NCBI RefSeq assembly: GCF_037042905.1
Contig: NC_087247.1
Span: 42,569,920 to 42,633,919, forward strand
Source: Lytechinus pictus
Lineage: Eukaryota > Echinodermata > Echinoidea > Temnopleuroida > Toxopneustidae
DNA: 64,000 nt
Direction: 5' to 3'
Part shown: piece by piece, positions 1-13,000 of the stretch
Numbering within the stretch: position 1 is the stretch's first letter
Layout: every line of letters starts with the position of its first letter
Notes under the pieces: model-generated
Database searches by the model: none
What the model saw: the letters and a program-made list of their open reading frames with translations, nothing else
Told to the model about the DNA's origin: nothing
Translations under genes and position numbers: made by a program

Positions 1-737
1 CTTGTTGCAGAAAACTCACTGACCAAATGTCTTGAGATCAGTGCATGGTAGAGGCGCCATGCATGGACATGAAGCCTGCTGCAGAGCTGTTGCAATGTGT
101 GTCCTGGCCTGTGATAGGATAACACTGAGATGCGATTGGCATCACATTCTGTGCACTGGGCTTTAAGAGATGAATTGATATTGTCAAAGTAGAAAAGTGC
201 TTCTTTTGGAATAAGAGGTATACCATATCTCTTTCTAGTGTATAATCAAGATTAGCTGAGCAGTTTAGATGAATTGAAAGTTATCAACAGTCTATAAAGT
301 CATAGAGGTGCACCATACATCAATCGAAAGCCACATGCAACGTAATAAGGGTGTCAAAAAAACCGAAATAGGGTATATATTTCGCTAGGAAAGCTATTGT
401 TTACAGTCCAAAGACTAAAATGCTTTTGAAAGGATGTACTTTTTGCCCCAACACTTCGATTTGAGAGAATTGTGGGTTGGGGGGTACTAAACCCAATGTA
501 ATAAAGGTAAAGCCGATGTCCGTGACATAACAATTAAAATAGCGCTGTACTTGTTAAGGGGCCAAATTAAGGGCAATACTTGTTAAGGGTAGGGTCTCAC
601 ACGCCAATACTTGTTAAGGGGTGCATTTTCAGAACATGGAAAATAATTGTATAGGGTGCTTTTCGAAACCCCATGGACGTAGATGGTATCCACTTGTCAA
701 TGGAAGTGACCCCTCTGAGGAGCGCATTCAACACATA
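1..737. other. Non-coding flank, no gene seen
   Basis: No exon-like frame with splice sites was found. The phrase acttgttaagg recurs at about 548, 579 and 610, a small degenerate direct repeat. Open frames here are short and without recognisable protein. Confidence 0.5.
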
Positions 738-1163
738 GGCCCGAATTCACAAAGGTGGTTTTGAAAACCCATGGTTGAGTCCATGGTTTATGCAGATTTC
801 CTGTATGAATTACGCTTAATTTAGCGCGTATCGGGCGCTTGTATAAAAATGTCCAATGCTGATGCGCGCTTTTATTTCACAGTGCGCCAAATTGACGCCT
901 GTTACCATAGTTAGATACGCTATTTTATTCATGAGTCCACTGTTTGAAGAGTGGACTCATTATTCAAAACAGTAGACTCATGAATAAAATAACGTGGATA
1001 ACCACGGCAACAGGCGTCAATTTGGCGCACTCTGACAAAAGCGCGCATCAGCATTGGACATTTTTTAATATACGTGGTAAAATAAACGTAATTTATACAG
1101 GAAATCTGCATAAACCATGGACTCAACCGTGGGTTTTCAAAACCGCCTTTGTGAATTCGGGCC
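738..1163. mobile_element. Foldback MITE, TIR GGCCCGAATTCACAAAGG
   Basis: Arms of about 210 bp (738-950 and 955-1163) are imperfect reverse complements, nearly the whole element. Both ends read GGCCCGAATTCACAAAGG inward. ATA flanks each side (735-737 and 1164-1166), a possible 3-bp target duplication. No transposase is present; the frame across it is fortuitous. Confidence 0.8.
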
Positions 1164-4100
1164 ATAAAGACCATGCCTGCTGGAAGTATTATCATCTTGG
1201 TGTGGTGGTACCCTTATCAACAAATATATTCACAAACTTTTTTCTAACAAGCTCATTCATTAGTCATAAAAATCAATTCACCCTGAATTAGTTCTTTGAC
1301 AGTAAAAATGTTAACATCTGAAAGCCAAAACTCTATGAATTCAAATCAGATCTTATAGATTCATAAGTCTATTATTCTTTGATAGATTTCTACAAATCAA
1401 CAGGGTTCCCACACTTTTAATACAGCCAATTTGATGTCGAGGTGGACTTCTTAAAGTAATTATATTACTCCTTTGGCTAGTCTTTGATTTCTTATTTATA
1501 TTTTGTTTTAGTTTAATTTCAAATTCTTGATAATTGTATAAATTCTCTTTATTAATCAAAAATTGTGTGTTGATTCAATGTGGTCACAAATGTTTTGATT
1601 GTTTTTTTTTTGTCATACAAAGTACATTGCTTTATTTGAAATTTGTTAAATGATGTATATATATATCTCCCTTAAATTAAGTATGATTATTTTTGTATTT
1701 ATTGACTTCTGAAAGAAAAATAGATTGTGTCAATGTGGAGATTAATTAAGTGCCTTGATATTGCTTGATGGTGATTGGTTTATAATGTACAATGAAAAAT
1801 AAAACAATTTGACCTTCTGGGTCTGTGGAAATAGTTATGTATAAAAATAACATAGATTTCAATCCAACTCTGGAATTTATGAAATAATTAATTTTAAAAA
1901 TTATGAATTTAAAATAACAAAGTTTGTATATTTTATCCTGCATATCTTTATGAATTAAACATCTTCAAGTGAATGTATTGAAAATGAAGATATAAATATT
2001 AGGGGATGCTAATGAGAACATCTTTGAAGATTTATCAGGATTGTTGTTGTAGATAAGAATACCATGTTTTTAAATGACATATGTAATCTTCCTTGATTGG
2101 CATTACATAATTCTGTTTTCACCTTTCAGAGTGTTTCATGGGGATTGTGTGTGAAAGGATTTACAAGTTATTGAATTGATATAGAATTGTTGATGTATTT
2201 ATATATTTTCTATTTAAGGTTATTCAAACTTCACATGACAAACTCCTGAATTAATTTGGCATACATAGTCAATGGAATATGACACAGTGCCTCATCCTCC
2301 CCCAAAACAACAAACAAGAATAACATGAATAAATTAGGGAGTTAACTCCCTGAATAAATGAATAAGCATATATATGATAGAAATAAATACATGAAATAGA
2401 TAAAATAGAAGTATATAGATAAATCAAATATATAATATCACATGAATGAATAAATTATTTTGAATAAAACAACATAATAATTATGATAGGATAGATGAAT
2501 TGACAAAGAAATTTTTGCATAGTTGCTATTAAAAGCTGTGACCAAGCAACTTTAAAAAAAATGTTTGAATGAGATGAGTTTGTCTCAGCAATGTTACCAA
2601 AATATCTCTTTTAAACAGAGAAGGCAAATTTACTTCTCAAATGAGCTACCGGTATTACTGAGTGTGCTGTGCTTTATTCCTAAATTGAAAATCTTACAGC
2701 TTCGTGTCTGAAGAAGACTTCTGTAGTTTTAATGGAGATGATTTATATATATATACTGTATCCATTCCCAAGGTGTATGCTTGGTCCACTTTATTTATCC
2801 AACATTTTGGTTCTTATTACAGGGAAAGTGTGAACACCCAGGATACTTTTCTTTTTTCCTTGAGCAAGTTGCAATTCATATTTAACATTTGGTGTGGTTT
2901 TTTAAAGTATTCATTTCCATAATATTCCAGCTAAATTCTCAACACTCATAAATTTAAATTTCATTTCAGAAAACATCTTGCCAGTGTGATAGAGAAATAT
3001 GAGATTGTCATTGTTTTTGTTGAATTATGTTGCCATGCAGATGGAACAATTACTGGTATGTATTGTTGGCTTGTGTAGCATTTCTTGTTTTGTTCTGCAA
3101 ATATTAGAGTTGTATATTAAACAAAGTACGTCTTTAAAAGACAAATTTATTCTTAATTTTTTTAAGCTTCCTTTTGAGAATTTCTTTCTTTAAATTAATT
3201 TTGGTGTATGGGAACAGAATATTTCATGTACTTATTATTTTTTATGTAATCTACTCATATTTGAATGAATTCAGTCTGAAATGTTTTTTTGACATTGCAT
3301 TAAAAAATTACGTCATTGGGGGATAACATATTTAAATTGTAAAAAAGCCATTCAAATATCTTTTAAAAGAATTAAATAAATAACCTATTTTACATTACTT
3401 ATGTAGTTTCAATCAGTTGTTCTGCTTCATTATAGGTAAAGTTTTAATTTCTAAGCCGGGTCCCCCAGAGAGGACCTGAAGCAATCAGTCCTATGATTGC
3501 TTGCTCACAATCATGCATGCTTTCTTAGCAGTAAATGAAATAACAATTACCTAATTAACTGGATTTTATTTCTGCCTTTCCCCTCAAAGGATCATAATCT
3601 ACCATGAATTAATAGCAGTATTGCATTCCCCATGAAATGTAAATTATTTTAATGTGTAGACAAATGAAATGGTTTGTTTATACAGGTTGTAATTCTTGAA
3701 TTTCAAATCCTGATCATGCAACACTGCCAGAAAAACAAACATCCTGTGCCATATTTATTTTTTTCATTTATGTTCTTATTCATTTGTAATTATGCATTCC
3801 AGGAATGTTGTTAACAATGAAAAAAAGGGCCTCTGGTATGAGAGGGGAATATCAATCATGCATACATGTGTCTTGATACCCCCTTCAATTAGGGTGAATA
3901 TTATTGAGTAAAATATATCAATCAACTTTATTATCAAGTTCTCAATCTTTTATTCATTTTAGTGTTTTATGGTTTTTTTTTTCTTTTTCCTTTGACATAA
4001 CAAAATGTTATTTAAAGGAGAATGTAACCCATTGCAACAAATAAACTGGTTTGAAAGTCGAAAAATCAAAGAATAAGACCAATTAAAATTTGAGAAAATA

Positions 4101-6759
4101 TCAACAAACAATAAGATGTCCTCTCACGACAAGAATATCTGGTCTTCTGATAGACTTGGTAACTTAGAGACAATATAAGTGAAATATCTACAAAAGTCAA
4201 ATTTCCATTGATCTTTTTCTTTCTTTTTCTGTTTTCACCAAGTCACAGGTTTCATTTTCCTTTAAACTGTTGAAACATGAATTACTTTCCAATCATTATG
4301 TTTGTGGTTATTAAGGGCATTCCTGCTGTATTATCAGATATTGGGAGTGGATATCACAACTTCCAATACATGTCTTCACACAGTATACAAGCCAAGCTAC
4401 ATCATGAACAAGAAAGAGAACATGTGTACATGTATAGACTACAACATTTATTTCCTCACATACTAAAAATATGACTTGTGGATATAAAACTATGCATAGT
4501 ATCAAAATATATTCCAAGAAAGTTCCAATTATTTTACAATTTATGTAATATGGCAGCATTAAAATAAATTCCAGGGGTGGTTTTTAGATCTATATCATCA
4601 CCAAAGCTTCATTTTTTTCTACAAAAATTATAACAAGTTAGATTCACCCTTAATATGGAAAATAATACTGAGTGATAAATGTTGGAGTTGTATGGTCTAT
4701 TGATGCAACATCTCCAGACATGTAGGTGTTAAATGAAGAACCATGATTATATGTGTTGTGGGTTTATTAATTTTAGCACCAGAATACTCATCATTCGAAA
4801 GGATTGCATATTTAAAACCCCTCTTGGGAATTATTCAATCCTCACTAAAATAGTCTGCACCAAGCAGTAAAATATGGTTTCAGTTGCTAGTTGCTTTATA
4901 TTATGAGGACACTTTGTGTTTACCAGTCTGAAAGCCTGAGTCATTCTGTCATTTGTAATCAGCAATTAAATGAATGGGGTACTTTACTACCTAAAGAAAC
5001 AATATATTCCCAGCAGATTGTTAAAGACAAAGATTCATTATCATTTATGATTACAAAAAATAGTAATTGATCATTCCACAAGTATTTTAATACACAAATT
5101 GTCTTAATCTTCTAAGCGAATCATTATTGCACCAATAACTAAACACAAATAAAAACACTTTTTAAATAACATGATTGTGTAATAAGACCATTGGGAATGT
5201 TTGCTTATTTCAATGACTGGCTTTCGCACATTTAGTAAATCTACATGTAATTCAAAAGCTTTATCACAATATATCATGGTGATATACTTAATGGAGGTAT
5301 TGCCAAAGCCCCCCCCCCCCCCCCTCCTCATTCTGTATGCATGTAAAGACAATTATAAGTTTCTAATCAACTGATTTTTTTATTTTTTTCAAATTTCACT
5401 CACTGGTACAAAATATGCGAAGTGACAAGTGACTTCTCAACATGGCTTAACAGATCTTTTATATGCATGCACCAGTGGGGAGAAAATACCAAATAAACTT
5501 TATGCATGATTGTAAAGTACAGCATTCTGATCGTTTGCGTTTTTTTTCCTTGGAGAGAAGTAACAATAATTAGTTTACCAAAAACTTATAATTGGACAAC
5601 TTTATTTGAAATTCAATTTGCATATTATTGTTGCAATACATTTTGTTAAGAACAATCATAGAATATAATATATAAACTATATTAATATGTTGTTAAGCTG
5701 ACATCAGTAGGCCCAATTCTAAGTTACAGAAATGTTAAAAATATATGAAAATTGGCTCTTAAACTTCCTAGTTTATACTTATATGGGCCTGAAATATATG
5801 TCCATATACTATCACATATTTGATTTTAGCAGTTTCTTTTTCAGTATTTCCTCCTCAAGATAATTATTACTTTAATATATCAAATAAATAATTGAATAGA
5901 ACATGAATAACATACATTGCATGATAAGCAGCATATGACAGGAATCATATGACGATGAACATGCACTATTATGAAAGGATATTGATTCAGCATGAAACAG
6001 AAATAGGGAGGTATACTGTATGTCATTGCCAATTCAGACCTCTTCAAAATATAGAATACAAAATGCTATATAAATAAAATCTGTGAGCTCTTCAATTTAA
6101 CAAGACATTGCACCATGGTCTGTTCTAATGTTCCCTTCCATCAGTATGTGCATAAACCCATAGAAACTGGAGACGGGTCCTGTAAAAAATCTTCACACAC
6201 ACTTCTGACATATGGTATTTCTACATCATTTTGCACATTTGACAACTCAATGAGTTACGATATAAAATATTCCCAGAAAGCTTCGAATTAGAATTTATCA
6301 AAACTCAAAACTGTACACTGCAACAATTATAAAAAATAATGTTATTGCTACTTGATCAAAGTACTAATTATGCAAAAACTACATTCAATATAAACTGCGT
6401 TCTAACACACATCTATAGTTGGCAGTGTGTCCTTGGTTTACACAAACTATCTTAAATCAGTGACACCTATAAGATTACTGATCAAAGATAGCTCTACATA
6501 CCAATTGCATAATCAATTTGATTTAAAATTCTAAGAAATTGTATAGTCATTAAAAATATTGTACTGATAAACATCAAATTGCTAGCAAAATTTTTATAAA
6601 AGTGACAAATGTAAAACTTTGTCATCAAAATAAATAATAAGTGTGGCCAAGTTCATGTTTTGCGAGATCTATTATCTCTGAATATATAAAATCAAACCAA
6701 TTATGGTCAGTATACACATTATACTCCACCTTGCATTATACTGTGGGAATTAAAAAAAA
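1164..6759. other. AT-rich intergenic stretch, no supported gene
   Basis: Long AT-rich DNA with a poly-C run at 5311-5324. One segment (2970-3040) is flanked by an acceptor and a donor and is open in one frame, but has no recognisable protein. It may include distal 3' sequence of a neighbouring gene; nothing firm is visible. Confidence 0.45.
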
Positions 6760-7330
6760 ACTTGACACCTCACAAATCCCCAATTTAAGGAAAAAATATG
6801 TCACGAACACAAAATTATTACATATGGCCTGAAAGAGTATGTTCTCCCAAATAATTTGATACCATATTCATGTGGTATTCTTTGCAGGGATGTAAATTTT
6901 GATTTGCGCATAATTAAGGCATGACTGCAATGAATGAATCCAGATGTCAATGATGTCATAATCATACAATGGTTGCATTAAAATCCATTTCACAAGACCT
7001 TTCAATAATTTACATCATACTTGTTAAATAAACACAATTTAGTATCAATCATCAATTTAATTTCATTGAAAATGGATTAGCAAATATTTTCACTAACTCA
7101 TGAAGGATTTTGGCATCTGGAATCATTCATTACATTGATAGCTTACTTTGACGTAATTCAAAATTTACATCACTTCAAAGAATACCAACTGATTATCCAA
7201 GTGTGAAGACATACAACATAAATATTTGGGAGGAGATACTCTTTCCAGCCATATATACTGATTATGCCTTCATGACATATTTTTCCTTAAATTTGGGATT
7301 TGTGAGACCTGTTTCAAATTTTTGTTTTTA
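6760..7330. repeat. Degenerate foldback (inverted repeat)
   Basis: Left arm (tcacaaatcc, then ttaaggaaaaaatatgtcac, then gaaagagtat) reappears in reverse complement at 7200-7305 in the same order. Inner blocks such as tggtattcttt and gatgtaaattttga also pair. Probably an old MITE. Confidence 0.6.
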
Positions 7331-7694
7331 CTCATACGGTAAAAATTATCCTGAAATCATTAGACTCATAAAAATGGCCTAAATAAATTGATCTCTGGTT
7401 AAGACTCTCATCAACTAGATATGTGTCTTATCTAGACATACCTGTTTATCAGTGAGGTACTTGACAAAGAGCTCAATTTAAACCATGCTTCCCCGAATCC
7501 AGGGAAATTTTTCTGCAAGATCAAAAGATCCTTATCTTTGACAGTAGTTCTTCCTTTGATTTCAGGTAACCATATCCTAAAAGGAAGTGTATTACTCTAA
7601 CAAGGTCTACAGGATGTCACTAAAACAATACCATACCAGGATGTCACTTCAACTCTTGTTTCTATATATGTTTTCAAATCCAAATTCTGTTTTA

Positions 7695-7729
<35 letters not shown>

Positions 7730-8163
7730 TCATATTATCTCTCTCTCTATATATATATATATATATAAACTCCTCAAAAAAAGTTTGGAAATCTGACTTT
7801 GATCGTTAATCCCTCCTCGGTTTTAGTAAATATCAATGTGTAATTAATATCAATGAATAGATCATTTCATTTTCTTTAAAATGATACCCTACATGATATG
7901 ATTATGGTTCACATGGAGGTGCAGTGCCTTGAAATGTGGGGCAAGGTCAAAATTCAAAAGTTGCAAAATGACACGATATTGAAAGTCAGTTTTTTCCGTG
8001 GTGATGAGTGAGTTTCTCAGCGGTTTTTTTTTATTGTTTTCATGCACCTTAACATCAACCTTATCATGGAATGAAACACCTCTGCACAAGCAAACATATA
8101 ACAAACAAAAAAACCACAACAAAACATAAAAAATGAAGAAGCAGGGGCTTGATTTGATATATA
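7331..8163. repeat. Intergenic DNA with TA microsatellites
   Basis: (TA)n runs lie at about 7696-7724 and 7749-7767, separated by a CTCT tract. No coding signal is seen. Confidence 0.7.
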
Positions 8164-8981
8164 CAGTGCGTCCCAGAAAAAACAAAACCGAGATTTATCG
8201 ATGATTTATCATAACTTAATCACAAATACAATAGACAAATGACCTACCATTTTAAAGCTTAGAATCTCCTCTTTCATCTGAAATTACTTAGTTTATTTCT
8301 CTTTCACGCATGAGTGAGCAAAAGCAATTTGAAAAGGGGATACCAAAAAGTCACTTGGAGGGCCATATCTGGGTTTTCAAAAGAAAACCACATTTTTAAA
8401 AAGTTCAATATCTGCTCTTTAATTTGATACCTCAATTACAGGAAATGGTCAAGAAATAAGAAAGTTCTGGTTATTTGAAATAAGGCTTGAATTTCAATAA
8501 TTTCATAAAATGAAGAGGTTTTACAGGCAAGCGTCTAAACTCACTCGACACTCCGTTTTGTTGACGATCAACCATGCATTAAGTCTTTTGTTACCGTGCG
8601 ATAGCTTCTGTGGGAAACCGGTGAAAACACATTTATTTATGAAATTATGGAAAAACAAGCATTGTTTCGAGGGATCATAACTTTTTTACTTCTTGACCAT
8701 TTTCTGTGATTAAGGTATCAAATAAAAGAGCAGATATTGAACTTTTTAGTCATGTGATTTTCTTTTTGAAATTCAGATACCCCCCGCCAAATGAGTTTTT
8801 GGCATCCTTTCTTCGAATTGTTTTTGCTCACTCATGCGTAAATGAGGAATAATCTAAGTAATACCAGATGAAAGAGGAGATTCTAAGCTTTGCATTGGTA
8901 GGTCATTTGTCTATTTTATTTATGATTAAGTTATGATAAATCATCGCTAAATCTTGGTTTTGTTTTTTCTGGGACACACTA
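8164..8981. mobile_element. Tc1/mariner-like MITE, long TIRs
   Basis: Ends CAGTGCGTCCCAGAAAAAAC and its near-perfect reverse complement, flanked by TA at 8162-8163 and 8982-8983. Inverted homology extends several hundred bases inward (for example gtaggtcatttgtc and its partner). No transposase frame remains. Confidence 0.8.
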
Positions 8982-9031
8982 TATACTCTATTTTACATTG
9001 CTGTCATTTCATTTTGTGTATTCATTGTTAA

Positions 9032-9067
<36 letters not shown>

Positions 9068-9815
9068 ATACATATGTCCAACTCCCTATATGTGGACTGT
9101 GGCACCCTCCTTTAAATGATTTTTATATCGTTTTTTTTTTTTCTCCCTTTATCATGGCTTGAACAGTTCATGACGGAAAGTAAAAATTGAAAAAAAAGTG
9201 GGTAAAATGTACAAAAAGGTTGACAATTTAGAATTGCCCTTTATCAAACTTAGATCGAATAAAGGTGCCCTGTAATCATGACAAAAACATACAATCTTAT
9301 GATTGATACCATTCATAGATCTTTGAAGAACCATGCTTTGAAGAGTTGTAATTGAAAACAAGATTGATTCAACCTTTGGTATTGAAATAGGGAAATAGTT
9401 CAATTAGATTTTGTGTATGCACAGAATAACAAATTTGGCAGCACAGTGATATAGTATCATTCTGTTCTCTCCATTTATGAATGGCAAGAGTTGTAAAAAA
9501 AAAACCTTTAAGATGGCAGGAATCAACTAATTTTGGAAAATATTAACCCTCTTTCAGCTGCTTAGGCACTGATTGTCTACACTCATTGCAGATTACAACA
9601 ACACCTTCTAAACACACAGATTTGGCATACCAAATTATACAAAAAAATCAAGGAAATGGCAGTTTGCATTATTTCACTGATGACAAGTATCATGAATCGA
9701 GACTCTTCTAGAAGGAAGTCTCATTCAAGTGGATCATTATTCTTTTGAATCTGTCATTTGCGAAAAAAAATTCTAGACCTGCTTTAAGGTTGCTTTGAAT
9801 AGACCTTAGATGTCT
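8982..9815. other. 3' flank / likely 3' UTR of the SLC18B1-like gene
   Basis: Lies downstream of the minus-strand stop at 9816. It contains a (TA)n run at 9036-9064 and poly-T at 9131-9141. The polyadenylation site cannot be fixed. No other gene is seen. Confidence 0.45.
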
Positions 9816-10068
9816 CTATGCATTGATGATAAGAGGTTCTTTATCAGAGAACCTATCAATCCAGGGACCATTCTCTCTACAACTCTCCAAGCTAACCATA
9901 CAGTCATCTATATAGCTGTTTGTTGGGATGGTATGGGTGTCGGCATTGACAGAGACATTCTCACGGCAGACTGTGGAGACATGGTTGCCTTGTAACGACT
10001 CCGTGTCTGACAGGTTCTCATTCTCGTCTCTCTCTGGCTCTCCAAAATACCGCCATGGTTTCCTTCGT
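9816..10068 (-). CDS. SLC18B1: SLC18B1-like coding exon 13 (cytosolic tail, stop)
   Basis: Acceptor tctcttcccttctag; 253 bp to stop TAG at 9818-9816. It encodes an 84-residue polar, Ser/Asp/Glu-rich tail starting RRKPWRYFGEPERDENEN and ending DKEPLIINA. DKEPLI fits the endolysosomal dileucine pattern, and the human protein also ends with an acidic-Leu-Leu motif. Confidence 0.87.
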
Positions 10069-13000
10069 CTAGAAGGGAAGAGATATTGAAAGTACATTAA
10101 CATCATGTTTAAATCATCTAAACTGTCACAGAGATCCAAGACTTGCTACTTGCCTTAATATTTTTGAAGTCATATGGTTAGGATTGGGGTTGCAATAGAG
10201 GGTTTTATTCTTCAGAATGATGTGTGATTTGAGGATAAGGCTTAATGTTGGGTTTAAGACTCAAAGGGAGGGGGTGAGGACACTGCCATTACAAGGTAGA
10301 CATCAGTATTTGAGGAATTAAAAGGAAAACATAACATTTTTTAAACACTTATTTAAAAAATAAGGGTATTCTGAAACTTAAAATCAAAAGATGATCATTT
10401 GTTTAGGATCCACTTTCGAAGTGGATCCTACATGTATGTTATCAGATTATCAAGATATTCCACAAGAGCAGTTGTTGCAAGAAAAAATGTCTTGAATACC
10501 ATAACTAATTAAAAAATGATCCTTTATTCACCAAGGTCGTATTTTCTATTGTTTGGATTTAATCATTCCCTACTATCTTTAATGTTTGTCACATTCTGAT
10601 ATCTACAATAGACACAAAATCACACATATTATTACTGTTGCTTGAATAAGAAGCCGCTTTAATAATCCAGTTCCAAGCAATAAAGTGCTTCAGAAAATCT
10701 CAGGCATTTGCAATGATAAAATAAAGGACAGTGATAGTGAGCACATGTGCAGGATAGATGAGCAATATGCTTTCTCAATTTGATCTGGTGGACAAGGTCT
10801 TTTACAAGTTAAATTGACTTAATTTGCCTACACCCCATGAGCAATTGATCTATATAATGATTGAAGATTGGCCAGATGAGCAATATGATCTGGGCCTCAT
10901 AATACAAATCTCAATGATTGATTGTACAACTGATTCTATGACTGATTGACTGTACATTATGATCGATTGGAAATCTCATGATTACTCACTAAGCTTTGTC
11001 TAATGGGGCCCTGATTGGGTTGGAGTCAGAAGTATTGCTTATCAAGGACTCTGGCATTGACTTTACATTAACATTGCCTGGACCCAAGGACATAAAAAAG
11101 AACTGCCAATTGTGATTTTTGGCTACTTGCCATGTGAAGTTGCTATACCAATTACCTTTGTGCACTTTTTGCAATTGCCATAATGTGAAAAAGTAAGATT
11201 CTACATTTTCTAATTTAGAATGAATAATAATCCTGAATTATTCATATCTGATCTGTTAAGCTGTACCACCACTTTATATACTGAATGAAACAAACATAAA
11301 TGCCTCTGATTGAAAAGCCTTTATAAAAATCAGAATCTGGCAAAGCAAAGTGGAATAATCTGATATATGTGAATTAAAAGAGTCTTCTTTGTAATATCAT
11401 CTTAGTAGTCTAATGGCTTTAGATCAGACTGTTCAAGTCGAACTTGAGGTTTTGTCTCTGTTCCGAAGAGAAAGTGGCTTTTTTTTTTTCAAAGGCTTAT
11501 GCTATGTGTATTTTGTTTTTTTGCCTGGAATTCAATTAAAAAAAATAATCACCCTTTTTCTTTTTGAAGAAATATCAACATCAAAATTACATTTCCAAAT
11601 GGCTGTGTACAAAACTAGGTCAACTTTATGTTGCATTTTTTTTTTAATTGCCTAAAAATGCAATACATAATATATTACAGTATTTGTCATTTCGTGGACA
11701 ACATCACTGACGAGTAGTCATTCATTAGCAGTTACCATGGAAACAATGCTTCTCACTTCTCAGCAATAAAAATCAAGGATTTCCCTGACATGGTCAGTGA
11801 ATGATAACTAGTCAGCAATGTCAACAATCACAAAACCGTTTCCTAGACATCTCCCACTCACCCTTTTCCGCATTGGTACTCCCATAAACAGAATGCACTA
11901 AAGACGAGAACGACTGCAAAGCAAGATGCAGCAACGTAGGTAGATGCCCAGTTAAAACCAACATCATCCTTCAGTATGCCTCCTACTACAGGTCCCAAGA
12001 AACTCCTAAAACAGAGAAAATCAAAATCAAATAATGATATCAAGGAAGTGATTACATTGAATATCATCAAATGACTAATACCTCCATTGCTTTGGATCAA
12101 TTTTAGGCTTAAAGAGTAATCACAGGGCCTAGTTTTCATAATAATTTTTATCAGAAACAGAAATTTGTCATCAGCCAATCAAATGCAATAACTTGCTTTG
12201 ATAAAAGTAGATTGGTATAAAAAAGGATCCTTAACCCTATCTTAACTGGTCTATTTCGGACCAACATATACCTCAGATCTCGGCCGTTAATTGCCGCAAA
12301 AATTTGCACGCACGTAGAGCTGGGTGTAACCTGCAAGACTGTATAGTAAAATTTTCACAAAATTGCTTAAATTTTTTTATTAAATTAATTATGCAAATTA
12401 GCGTATGAAATTCGCCCCAATTTTGATTTTTTGTGTATGTTTTTGCCTTTAACTCAATTCATATAGCCAGTAGAATGCTTATTTTTGGTGAACATATAGA
12501 TTTTTAAATTTCTAACAAAATCTACAAAAAAATTGCTAAAAAATAATTATTTTCCTATATATATATATTTTTTTAAATTCTTATGTATTTCTTTGTTTTT
12601 TTCAATGAACTTTGTCGGGGACCCTTTTGCGATCATAAATAACATAAAATAAATCTATCTAAACCAAGGAAAGTAAAAATAATCATACATTCATGATTTT
12701 TTGTTGAAAAACACAATTTGCATTGACTTTGTACATGTAATCATGTTTTTGAGCAATTTTGGGACTGACATGCGCTTACAAAATATTTAGAAACCGTAAT
12801 TTCGAAACCGCGTACCCAGGCGTCGCAAATTTGGTCTCAAAAGATGCGCAAAACTTGAAAGTAAAAAGTCAGCGAGCAGCGCGGTCAAAAAAATGTGTGC
12901 GGCGGTGTAGCAGTGAAATTTGACCCCCCCCCACCCGTTTAATAAGGGTTAAATTTGAATCAGCCAAAATGAAGAGAAAAAGAAAACACAAGCACAAGAG

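Noticed and set aside
2970-3045. Possible exon with an acceptor, a donor and an open frame (HLASVIEKYEIVIVFVE)
   Set aside because: Single isolated candidate, no family recognised and no neighbouring exons in phase; too weak to call.
12151-12336. Minus-strand frame of 61 codons in intron 11
   Set aside because: Crosses the TTAA boundary of a MITE and has no splice or family support.
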